From contig NW_003139318.1 of assembly GCF_000003605.2 (NCBI RefSeq), positions 117,919-150,347 on the forward strand: 32,429 bases of DNA, given 5' to 3'. Shown in pieces: positions 21,681 to 30,713 of the stretch. A program made the translations under genes and the position numbers. The notes below the pieces were generated by a model. The model was given only the letters and a program-made list of their open reading frames with translations. It was not told the DNA's origin and ran no database searches. This DNA comes from Saccoglossus kowalevskii. Its lineage: Eukaryota; Hemichordata; Enteropneusta; Harrimaniidae. Position 1 is the stretch's first letter. Each line of letters begins with the position of its first letter.

Positions 21681-22354
21681 TTTCTTATTTAATTTAATTA
21701 ATCATCAATGAAGCCAGCTTTTTTTTAAATAGCTGACACTGGATTGCAAAGAGACCATGATTTTTATTTGGCTTGGATTAATAGCTATTACCGGATTACA
21801 GGAAACCTAGCGTTGTATTTACTAGTAGTTATTGATGAACGATATCCACACGGCCGTTAATTTTAGTGGGAATGTTTCCATAAGGGAGTGTATTAGTAGA
21901 TTTGCAGACACTAAGAGCAGACTGAGCTGCTTTTCAAAGCAATGTCAGTGGACCACGGCAATCACAACGGGAACTGGACTCACTTCTGCCACAGGCAATT
22001 AATCGCAAGACATGACTCAGAACTACGTTCATTGCCGGTCATATTTCAGCAATGTACCCGGTAGAAAACGTGTATCAGATACACTGTTGTTTTTTAGGCG
22101 GCTGCATGCATAGTTGGAAAAAAAAATCTGAACAGTGCCTTGTCCATCGCGACTAAAAGATACATTTCAGAATGAAACAAATATTGTCAATGCAGAATTC
22201 TTTGTGAATGATACGTACTGCGTAAAAGGTGTCAATTCGAGGATATCACTGTATAGATGCATATACACTATACAAAGCAGTCAACAAAGTGGGCTGAACG
22301 GCAAGTCGCTTTACAAGGACATGCCAAGGATAGAGAATAATAACAATGGCTTAC

Positions 22355-22430
22355 CTTGGCAGAGGGCAGGCAGGACCGCTACGCACACCACCAGGAACCC
22401 CAGGTAGCAGATCTTTTTAGTTAGTTCCAT
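22355..22430 (-). CDS. first coding exon of a secreted or membrane protein (signal peptide)
   Basis: On the minus strand an ATG in good context (G at -3, G at +4) starts 25 codons plus one base, followed by a near-consensus donor CAAG|GTAAG, so the intron is phase 1. The peptide is a textbook signal sequence: MELTKK (basic n-region), then a hydrophobic core YLGFLVVCVAVL (about residues 9-20), then PALCQ. Cleavage would be expected after Cys24 (A-L-C|Q). Phase-1 introns right after a signal peptide are typical of extracellular proteins built from phase 1-1 modules, so the product is probably secreted or a type I membrane protein. The mature part is not visible; the next exons lie to the left, perhaps outside the window. 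An alternative upstream start overlaps it (see 22421-22435). Confidence 0.8.
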
Positions 22431-22435
22431 ATCAT
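22421..22435 (-). promoter_or_regulatory. four-codon upstream ORF overlapping the start codon
   Basis: Five bases before the main ATG another ATG opens the frame M-I-W-N-stop (ATGATATGGAACTAA), which spans the main start in a different frame. Its context (A at -3) is also acceptable. Such start-overlapping uORFs usually lower translation and force leaky scanning, so this may tune the signal-peptide gene. Confidence 0.55.
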
Positions 22436-22560
22436 TATGGTCAGTTCCATTGACTCGATACAAGACCCTACAAAGATTGCGAATACAAGCACAACAGTTA
22501 GTTCAGCACTGCTCCAGCACATCTCATGGAATCAACCATTCAATACACAAGGGGGTGGGC
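22431..22560 (-). promoter_or_regulatory. 5' leader and proximal upstream region of the signal-peptide gene
   Basis: Upstream on the minus strand there is an acceptor-like CGCAATCTTTGTAG (exon would start at 22467), so the coding exon may be preceded by a spliced non-coding exon. Otherwise the leader simply continues to a start site further right. A GGGGGTGGG (CACCC/KLF-type) box lies at 22551-22559. No TATA box is seen. Confidence 0.35.
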
Positions 22561-23398
22561 AGCTTACAATCAGATGGGCAAAAAAATACATGAACACACA
22601 CTTGGCTGATTTAAGGAAGTATCTTAAACTCATTAAATAACTGAATTAATTAACTATTAATGGCCATGCATTCATATTTAAATTAAGTGAGTTTGCAAGC
22701 ATAAATTATCTATTATGACCTGGTGTAATGGTGTACTGGAGCCAAAAAGGGCAATAAAGAAAACCTGAAGACTTAAATCACATGGTAAATAAACTGCCAT
22801 TATTCATTCTGTCTCTGACCATTTTTTTTGAAGTAGTAGAAATTAACTGGAAAACAAAATAACCCAAATAAAAATACGCTGATGATATAATTTTGATTTA
22901 TATAATTTAAAAAAAATAAAACAAGTTAATAAAAAGTGTTTTTACAACTTCATTCTACGCTTAACATACAATTTTCCCTGCGAAAAAACAAATTTGTATG
23001 AAACTTGAATTTTCTACTATGGCAAATTTGGTCTAGTCTAGTTGTTAACAAAAAATAAAGAATTAATAAAACAGAATTTTTAAAGTAAAAAAAAAAAAAC
23101 AGGTGATAAAATTCTGAAAGAAAATGTCAATACTGATGATGATTGATTGAGTTCAACGACCTTAAACTTGTTAATTTCGTTGTTTGGTATTGTTCTCCAA
23201 CCATATGTTACAAATTATTTTACAACAGTAAAATTAAATTAAAAAAAGTATTCCAACTGAATTACATACATGTACAAAACAAAATTGTTAGCGTAGATAC
23301 CAGTATAAACTTGCACGGTTCATTGGGCGTTAAACGAACCTTACCAGTCACACCAATCGAAAACATTTATATAGACGCATACATCCACATCAGTTAGA
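22561..23398. other. AT-rich non-coding stretch upstream of the signal-peptide gene
   Basis: No gene supported; the 84-codon plus frame at 23143-23397 shows nothing recognisable. It may hold promoter elements of the minus-strand gene. Confidence 0.45.
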
Positions 23399-23513
23399 AC
23401 ATTAATACGCAAAATAACACATTGATATGCAAATTATACATTAATATGCTAATTATACATTAATATGCAAATTATACATAAATATGCAAATTACACATTA
23501 ATATGCAAATATT
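23399..23513. repeat. 19-bp tandem repeat carrying POU octamers, 6 copies
   Basis: The unit ACATTAATATGCAAATTAT is repeated from 23399, 23419, 23438, 23457, 23476 and 23495. Four units contain the exact POU octamer ATGCAAAT (23427, 23465, 23484, 23503); the third has ATGCTAAT and the first a diverged version. In the second unit the context CATTGATATGCAAAT differs in one base from the SOX-OCT composite CATTGTTATGCAAAT. With 19 bp spacing, the octamers lie just under two helical turns apart. Confidence 0.85.
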
Positions 23514-23596
23514 ACACTATTTTTTAGCAGAGAGAAAATTATCAACTATTTTATTTATTTTCTCCAGAATATAACTTCTTTTAAAGGAAAATAAAA

Positions 23597-23808
23597 TACT
23601 GTAGAATACTTTATTTTCACTGGAATTAATTTTCGCTGAAAAGGCTTTTTGGGCATTTTGTATGGAATTTATTTTCACTGATTTTTGATGAGTTTAATGT
23701 GACATATAGGAAAAAAAAGTATATTCGCTGGATTTTATTTTCACGGAATCATCCTTTCAGCGAAAATAGCGAAAATAAATTCCAAGCGAAATAAAGTATT
23801 CTACAGTA
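23597..23808. mobile_element. MITE, TACTGTA family copy 2 (212 bp), best preserved
   Basis: The terminal inverted repeats are perfect for 18 bp (TACTGTAGAATACTTTAT / complement). They then continue imperfectly to about 50 bp through TTTTCACTGGAATTAATTTT and CGCTGAAA on the left arm. It has no coding capacity. It lies 83 bp right of the octamer array. Confidence 0.9.
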
Positions 23809-25230
23809 CAGTTCGCTCAATGCACACAGGACAACATTTCACAAATTTCACAAGTTAATGAAAATTACTAAATCTTGCAAGCAAGTTCATATCTGAAATT
23901 CAGTAACAAAAATTTAAGGCATTAAAGAATTACCCCCTCCCCCACCCCAAAAAAAAAACTGTAATAGCATATACTAGTTACAGGAGACTTTTTGTTTGAA
24001 AAATGATACACGAAGAAATTATACCATATTTTAAATTATTTGTAATTTGCACTATTTCATGTTTGTGCTGAAATACATTTTAGAAAATGACTTCCTATTG
24101 GTTGGTTGTCATTTCAATCTTCTCGGTTGTGAATAGCTGCAATACAAATTTTTTGAACAAATTTATGTTACCAGTACCTACAATATAAACCAATAAACTA
24201 ATTTCTATGACGGATAAAAATTAGAAAATGTTACAAAAGAAGATTTGAAGTGTGTATACCGAAAGAATGCAAATACTTTCACCAAGAATAACTGGAGTAT
24301 AAAGTATGATATAAAATTATCGAGAGTCGTGCATATAACCGTAACCATACTTTTTAATCAATTGCCATCATACTGGTACATACGTCATCGGGCCTCGATT
24401 TAAAACTTTTTTTCTTTCACACTCAATTGCGATGACATTTGCAGAGAAATTACCTTAGGATGTACAATCCTTATCAGAACAGAACAACAAAGAAAAAACG
24501 TCGGTCGAGCAGAATATTGTCTGCCGACCAGAATATTGTCTGTATAGATATAATATCCCCTTTGTGGCAATGCAACTGCTGAAACCATACGTATGGAAGA
24601 AATTGTTTCGCTGGAAATTATGTTTGGACTTTGAAGCGTAAAAAATTATTCTAGTTCTAACTATGATTAAACTATTGTCGACATATTATTGTGCAATAGT
24701 TCGGCTGTTTTTTTTCCCAAATACATTTACCACTGTCAGTAAAATTGTGACTAAACACACTAGCAAGTCCAATTTAAATTGTAACGACTATTAGACAATT
24801 GATGAATTGTATATTCTATGTGTTCTTCAAATACAGTTGGGTTAAGAATTTAAATTGCACGCTTATGAAACATAACTTTTGACGATGATTGTCTCTATTT
24901 GGGAGAAAAAAATGAATCATGAAAACTGTAGTTCACTTTTTAACTAAAATTAGGTTATTTTTATAAAATTTACTAAATACCAAATTTGTTATTTATTTTT
25001 GTACATTATTTACAATAGAAAGGTTTTATTTGTGATATTCATAGTAAATCATTTTCAGAAAATTGGCTCAATTTTACATTGTGTTCATTTCAGTTTAACT
25101 TATATAAACATTTCCACTGTCAAAAAATAGGAATTGTGCCAAATTAGCCACAACTGGAATTAGTAAGGAAACAGTTACTAGGAGACTAAAAATATTGCAG
25201 CTTACGAGTACTGTACAGCAAATTTTGCAA
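23809..25230. other. AT-rich non-coding stretch with a small hairpin
   Basis: No gene supported. At 24503-24529 GGTCG-a-GCAGA / TCTGC-CGACC forms a 10-bp stem with one bulge. It overlaps a duplicated CAGAATATTGTCTG (24510-24523 and 24529-24542, 19 bp apart). The minus-strand frame at 24400-24588 runs over this duplication and is not convincing. Confidence 0.5.
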
Positions 25231-25246
25231 CAGCGCCCTCTAGTGT
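25231..25246 (-). promoter_or_regulatory. CTCF-like motif
   Basis: Read on the minus strand, ACACTAGAGGGCGCTG matches the CTCF core (CCASYAGRKGGCRS) except at one of the first positions. It is a G+C-rich island in A+T-rich DNA. The same core is also carried by dispersed repeats in some animals, so binding is only a possibility. Confidence 0.35.
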
Positions 25247-25289
25247 CCATAAAATGAAACACCAGTGTGAAAAGAAAGTTTTAGATTAG

Positions 25290-25472
25290 TACTGTTAAAT
25301 CTGTAATAGAAACCGTGGATTCTATTAAAATGGTACAATGCAACAGAGGGACTACGGCTTCTATTAGACCATAATCACATATAAGAAATGATGAATTTTT
25401 GGTTCTCAATTATTCAAAAAGAATGGGTGAACTTCTATTAAGGATGCTGCTTCTAATACAGATATTACGGTA
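25290..25472. mobile_element. foldback/MITE-like element (183 bp)
   Basis: The left arm TACTGTTAAATCTGTAATAG, AAACCGTGGATTCTATTA matches in inverted orientation the right arm, which read from its end is TACCGTAATATCTGTATTAG, AAGCAGCATCCTTAATA. The arms are about 40 bp and roughly three-quarters identical, so this is an old copy. It has no coding capacity. The terminal TAC resembles the TACTGTA family, but the arms are distinct. Confidence 0.5.
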
Positions 25473-26312
25473 CATTGTTGTAGCATTGATTGAGACAATA
25501 AAGTTAAAAATATTCGCAAAAAACTTGAAATTGGAGAACATCTTTAAAAATATACGATAATCTCGATTGTGGTTATAAAACCTAGACATCTGCTTATCAC
25601 AATTCAACTAACAAGAGGCTTTTGCGGCGATATATTAATATTTTATCAGCATTTTAACCATCTATAAAGCGAACCCCCTCACACCAATAAATGCTTAATG
25701 ACGTTGATTAATAAATAATTTTAATGGTTTCTGAAGTTTCTTGTTCAGAATTCGAGAACAGATTTCTATTTAACATCTCTTTATGCCAAACAATTTAAAA
25801 TCAAAAATTTATTTTTTGTGTCTATTAGAAATAGACAAGATGGATTCTTGTGCACATAACACACTGTACGATTACATCAATCAGTTAACGTCACACACAA
25901 TCAGTATCCCCTCAAAGCATTATCTTTTGATTCAAAACCCAGCGCATTGCATACGAAATTGGGCAATCTGAGAAACATTTTTTTTTTTAAATTTCATGAT
26001 TTTCAAGCCGCATTTCACATCATTTTTCTGTACCAATGAGGGTTCCTTTAGGCCTAATTTTCGAAAAGTAATTTTCTCGGTGAATTTTACCTAGATTTTG
26101 ATTTTAAGGCATTTTAGAATTAAATACATCTGAATCTTTTTTGAGATAAAATTTTCCTTTTTATACTTAAGTTTGAATAGCACTGGTGATCTCCAGCCTC
26201 ATGCTTAAATTGAAACAACATACAGTTTATATTGTCTTTTTATTACTAATATACCTGTCAACATAAAATAAGCTAACAAATAAATAAACAAAATGGCCGA
26301 CTGACGACTTAC

Positions 26313-26331
26313 TTGGACTCATCACATGACA
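26313..26331 (-). other. candidate 19-nt microexon (possibly 5' UTR)
   Basis: On the minus strand a strong acceptor (CTCTGTTTTTTTTAG) is followed 19 nt later by a consensus donor, CCAA|GTAAGTC. It lies about 3.9 kb upstream of the signal-peptide exon on the same strand and could be a non-coding leader exon of that gene. The pair may be fortuitous; exons this short usually need helper elements. Confidence 0.2.
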
Positions 26332-26548
26332 CTAAAAAAAACAGAGATGCTCCATTAATGTTTATTACCACTAAAGCTATACCAATACTTTTAAAGGTAT
26401 TGACCATACCCATTATTTGACAGAAAAAAGAGACTCATGTAAATTTGGGAGTTTATAATTATTGCATTATATTCTATTGTTAATATTTTAATTTTAAAAT
26501 ATTTCAAAGACCACATTAAACCACTCCAACCATGAAAACAACCCTTCC

Positions 26549-26554
26549 CACATA

Positions 26555-26610
<56 letters not shown>
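26549..26610. repeat. (CA)n microsatellite
   Basis: An interrupted ACAC run leads into a pure stretch of about 24 CA units (roughly 26562-26610). It creates an artificial Val-Cys repeat in a minus-strand frame (26391-26765), which is not a gene. Confidence 0.97.
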
Positions 26611-26614
<4 letters not shown>

Positions 26615-26881
26615 CACGTAAATGCAACATAAGACGCTCTCTATTAACACAATAATATGCAAGAATCAAATTCTCTCCTTCATTATCGCCATGGAAATTG
26701 AATTTCCAAGAGCTGTGAATTGATAAATAAAAGATATACAAAAGTGAAAAATAAAATTTGTACACGTATAATTAGATTTCAACTGAAGGGCCATTCACCA
26801 CGGTAAGAAGTCTTTCATCTTGAGAATGGACAAATAAATCGCATTCCCAAGAACACAGCGGCGAGAAACAAGGCTTTAATG

Positions 26882-26895
26882 ATCCCTATGGAAAC
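26882..26895 (+). promoter_or_regulatory. X-box (RFX) pattern match
   Basis: ATCCCTATGGAAAC fits RYYNYYATRRNRAC in all positions. A one-mismatch version (ATCGCCATGGAAAT) lies at 26685-26698. Pattern only. Confidence 0.3.
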
Positions 26896-27585
26896 TGTTA
26901 ATGAAGTACTCTTGACGATAATTACCACTGCTTCAAGTATGGCGCCAGACGAACTAATATATATGGTGTAATTTAGCGCCTCTTCAACTGCTACTTGAAC
27001 TGACCACTGAAAGAGATTTATTTTATCGCAGTATTTTGTTTACTCGTATAAACCATACAAAGTTCATAACTTGATTTTTTGTTTTTCCAAAAACTAAAAT
27101 GTTAACTTTATGTTTGAAATAAACATCAGATTTGCATGTTCACTTGATACCTCAATTAGACTGATGCTCTTGTCATATCTTAATTCTCAGACAAAGTTTT
27201 GGTCACAACAGAAGATTTATGTGTTTTAAATGTGATAAATCTCTTAAAAAAAAAAATAAAAAAAATCCAAAAATATTATTTCCCAGAATTGAATACCATA
27301 GTTTGGACCAATTTGGGGGGTCAAAACAATATGTACCAAAAAAGTATGAAATATATGCTAATTATATGTAAATTTCTCAAGACGTCATTGCCATTGTCAT
27401 TGCTGATTGGTCTGATACAAATTGCCAATGAAAGTAACAAAAAATAAAGTATTTGATATCAGTCATCAAGTAGACAATGTTACATAGAATATTTTACATA
27501 AAATGATGAAATAAAAAAAAAAATAAAAAACAATTATTTTGTTAAGGTCATCTTGGCATGAATCTGATGAATTCTGGGTAAGCAC

Positions 27586-27794
27586 TACTGTTAAATCCTT
27601 GAATTTAGTTTGAATTAATTTCCGATGAAAAGATTTTCACTGTTTTTTATGAAGTTTATTTTTACTGATTTTTAAAGAGTTTAATGTAAAATTTAGTAAG
27701 CAAGGTATTTTTACTGGATTTATTTTCGGTGATTCAACCCTTCAGCCAAAACAGCGGAAATAAATTCAAAGTGAAAATAAAGTACTTTACAGTA
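27586..27794. mobile_element. MITE, TACTGTA family copy 3 (209 bp)
   Basis: It has the same orientation and layout as the copy at 23597. It starts TACTGTTAAATCCTTGAATT, has internal TTTTACTGATTTTTAAAGAG and TTTAATGT, and ends AATAAAGTACTTTACAGTA. It is more diverged than the 23597 copy. It has no coding capacity. Confidence 0.85.
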
Positions 27795-27951
27795 ACACAT
27801 TCCAATGTATAACATATCACTGATTTGTTTAGCACACCTCGAACTACTCTGATTTAATCAGATTCAGTCATTAACACCACACAGCTATACCACAAAGCAC
27901 TGTGCGAATACCCACAGGCTATTTAGCGCAGTCAATTTCGAGGCAAGCGAT

Positions 27952-28010
27952 TCACACTTCATTCATATTCCTCTCGCAGAAAGTGACCTCCGCGACCTCT
28001 GCTTCATCAG
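27952..28010 (-). CDS. candidate terminal exon, strand uncertain
   Basis: On the minus strand an excellent acceptor (TTCCTTCTTTCTTTCTGCACAG) precedes a phase-1 frame, DEAEVAEVTFCERNMNEV-stop. On the plus strand the same patch has another good acceptor (TCATATTCCTCTCGCAG, exon from 27981) and an open frame ending KVTSATSASSAVQKERRKHT-stop. Both are short and only one can be right, if either is. The patch is G+C-richer than its flanks. I recognise no family. If on the minus strand it would be the end of a gene lying to the right, or a leader exon of the signal-peptide gene. Confidence 0.25.
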
Positions 28011-28045
28011 CTGTGCAGAAAGAAAGAAGGAAACACACTTAGACC

Positions 28046-29582
28046 CATGTCACATGACCAAAAAAAAAAACTGATCAGTTGGAAGTTCTGTTTGAAGACA
28101 ACGCTAAAAACGACCTTTTTGTCTCAGACTTTTGCCAAGAGTAATAAATACAAGTAGAAGGCTCTGAATGTAATCAATCAAACTCTTCGAGATCGTGCAA
28201 AATTGTTATTATTTTTTTTTTTGCTTAATCTGGGATGTTTTGTTAGAATATACTTTAAAAAATGGGATTGAGACACAATTGTATACAGTTCAGAATTGTC
28301 AAATGTTAATATAATTTCCATCCCTCCCAGTCTCTAGGATGCCAGATAATTAACAACTGCTACAAAAATTTTCACTGATTTGCAATTCAATGCAATTTGT
28401 CGCTCACAAAGTGAGTTCACAATATTTTATTGGCATTTTTGTTGAGTTAAATGTAATTTATCACAAAAAACAAATAAATAAAAACTTCTTCTTAAACAAA
28501 TAGCAACAAATTCATTGGAGTCAAAGGTCAGAAACAACCACTTGTTGGAGAAGTGCTCAGCTTATATTGACAGTTTGTTTGTTTGTTTGTTAGTTAATTA
28601 TTAACTCTGACAATGTGAAATTAATAGTGTTGTATTTTAATGTTATTAACTTGTGAACCATATAATGTGATCATAATCATGAATGGAAATCTCAGTAAAT
28701 ATGTTTTCCCCATTATTATGTGTAACTAGTTTTACACCTTTAGAATCCAAAAATTCAATCAAATTCATAATACCCCAAATTTATTTTTAGTTTTTTCAGC
28801 GACATCTCATTACTTTCACTAAATTACAATGTTAGTATTTTTCTCATAGATTTTTATTTATTTTACTTTGATGAAAATTATTTGAAAATATACGAATGAA
28901 GATACAAAAATTGAGCAGGAAACAAATTCTAATTGATCTCATCAAAATCGTATATGGTTCTACCAACTACGATTTTTGAAGAGCTCCCTCAACATCTACT
29001 TTAAGAAAATGTCAAATCATTGACTATTAAACAGAAATCGGTTTTCTTGTTGTGTTTCAACATCAAATAAATAACATTCTTTTTATAAATAAAACACTCA
29101 CAAACCATAAATAATTGTCATTCTTTAAATTATATCAACTACATACAGGGACCTGAGGTGCATTTTCCGTAATATAATTCATATGCAACACTGTAAAGTA
29201 AACACAGGGTGACAAGTAATATGGCACAATATTAGTGATTATGACTTGCAAATACATGAAAAATTTATTTTCTGTTCAGAAAAATATAATTTTTCAGCTG
29301 TATTGTTTATAACAGTGCAGAATGAATATCCTAATATATTACTTCAATGTGTGTCCACAGTACCACAGAGGTCATTTTGGTTCAGTATCACAAGAATTAA
29401 TAATAAAGATATTAAAAAAAAAATTTACTAAAGTTGCAGGTAGGTTAAAGTTCATAATGTGTTCAAATTTTATGTAATCAAAGTACCGGTGTATCACACG
29501 TTGTATAGGTCACATTAATGGGCGGTGGTCGTCGCACCATGTATGCGTGAGATATACATGTATGGGTCTCATATAAAAAAAG
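28046..29582. other. AT-rich non-coding stretch
   Basis: No gene supported. A (GTTT)n run lies at 28573-28591. A region at about 28365-28470 loosely resembles the interior of the TACTGTA MITEs (TTTTCACTGATTT, GAGTTAAATGTAA) and may be a decayed copy. A 61-codon plus frame at 29246-29431 has no recognisable feature. Confidence 0.5.
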
Positions 29583-29744
29583 ATGGCGACTTTGACTGTC
29601 GGGCAGATCAACGAGTATAAACTCAGACGTTACCAAGCTTTAATTAGGTATTTTTTAGGTGATTGGAAGGTATCGAAGGAGTTACTGGTAATAATTAGTG
29701 CAAGTTGCGCCCAGGTCAAACCTCATACTTGTGATTTCCATTAG
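29583..29744 (+). CDS. candidate first coding exon, unknown protein
   Basis: The start context is AAGATGGCG, typical of animal genes and overlapping a YY1-type motif (AAGATGGCGAC). An in-frame TAA lies at 29574-29576, only two codons before the ATG, so this is the first Met of its frame. The peptide begins MATLTVGQINEYKLRRYQAL, a hydrophilic helix-like start with no signal sequence. The frame stays open for 53 codons to 29744. A donor probably ends the exon earlier: candidates are ATTAG|GTATTT near 29646, AAG|GTATCG near 29669 or CTG|GTAATA near 29687. The block is G+C-richer than its surroundings. Later exons would lie to the right and are not identified. I do not recognise the family. Confidence 0.5.
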   Translation: MATLTVGQINEYKLRRYQALIRYFLGDWKVSKELLVIISASCAQVKPHTCDFH

Positions 29745-29848
29745 AAGAGCGCATTGGATTGTGGGGAAATCAATGTTTATCAACACAAATGTTGCACAAA
29801 CACGACTATCGCCTTTTAAACACTACCCAGTGCAATAACTATAGTGCA

Positions 29849-30214
29849 TCAATCGAATAATATCAGAAAGTTGGTATTTATTTTTTGGTTTAAGCATTTT
29901 GTTTCTGTGGTTGTGCTAGGCAACAGTTTGAGACACAGATTGCTACTGTACATTGTGTCATTCTGAAAAGGTTCAGTATATTTGCAAACAGGTTTCCAAT
30001 CAAACACAAGCACCAGACGTCTGCCAAGGTTCCCCAAAGTCACATGAATGAATCTTATCAGTGGCTTTGCCCACCCCAATTGAGTATGAAGCAAACTCAC
30101 CAAAAAGTAGAAGTCAATGACGCATTTTGGGATTTTCGACCTCAGTTCGTAAAGAATGTATGAATTCAGAACTGGCGATCGGTCGGGTGCGACGATGATT
30201 GATTGAATCGTAAC
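29849..30214 (-). CDS. long open frame without ATG, candidate exon
   Basis: A 121-codon minus-strand frame runs between stops. Its first part is the most protein-like: SPVLNSYILYELRSKIPK, then CVIDFYFL, then LLHTQLGWAKPLIRFIHVTL and GNLGRRLVLVFDWKPVCKY. A consensus donor, TTTTTG|GTGAGT, sits inside it at 30101/30100, so an exon may end there in phase 0. Acceptors near its start (CTTAAG or GCCAG) are poor. An AATAAA on the same strand at about 29877 lies inside the last codons, so the tail could instead be 3' UTR. No family recognised. The plus strand also has a short Cys-rich open frame over part of it. Confidence 0.3.
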   Translation of the reverse strand, partial: VTIQSIIVAPDRSPVLNSYILYELRSKIPKCVIDFYFLVSLLHTQLGWAKPLIRFIHVTLGNLGRRLVLVFDWKPVCKYTEPFQNDTMYSSNLCLKLLPSTTTETKCLNQKINTNFLILFD

Positions 30215-30713
30215 TTAAGGCATTCAGTGTAAACTATTAATTATGTAACTACAGATATGAATAAATCATTCCCAAACGCAGATATCTGTGAAATATTGAA
30301 TTCTAAGTAGGCATGATACAAATCATTGACTGTAAAGGAACAGTGATCGCTGCAACCGCTAGCATATAAAATGACCCAGTCCGTACTGCACATAAATAAT
30401 ACCCACCTGCGGGGCTGAAATGTTGTTGATTTACATAAAATTCAAATGCATTTAAATATGAATGTAATGGACAAAATGTTATTACGTATAATTTCATTAC
30501 TGAATTTTTTATTACGTACATGTAACTGTGTGCTGGGCTTTGTTTTTGCTTTCGCTTACAACTGAATGCGACGAGTATAATACAATAAAACTGTTTTTTT
30601 CACAAACAGTAAATTAAAAACCGGGTAAATTTAAAGCCAGTGGATATTTCTTCTACAGTCAATTTATTATTCAATTGGTAGGTGATGGTGTATGCTGAAA
30701 AATCAAATAGATT
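30215..30713. other. no gene recognised
   Basis: A 72-codon minus frame (30303-30521) ends in a hydrophobic stretch, but I see no good splice sites or family features. The rest is A+T-rich. Confidence 0.45.

Noticed and set aside
22135-22407. 90-codon plus frame overlapping the signal-peptide exon
   Set aside because: Shadow of the minus-strand exon; no features of its own.
26391-26765. 124-codon minus frame with a Val-Cys repeat
   Set aside because: The repeat is the (CA)n microsatellite read in frame; flanks are ordinary A+T-rich sequence.
30303-30521. 72-codon minus frame with a YYLCAV motif reminiscent of immunoglobulin V domains
   Set aside because: The motif stands alone without the rest of the fold or splice sites; judged coincidence.
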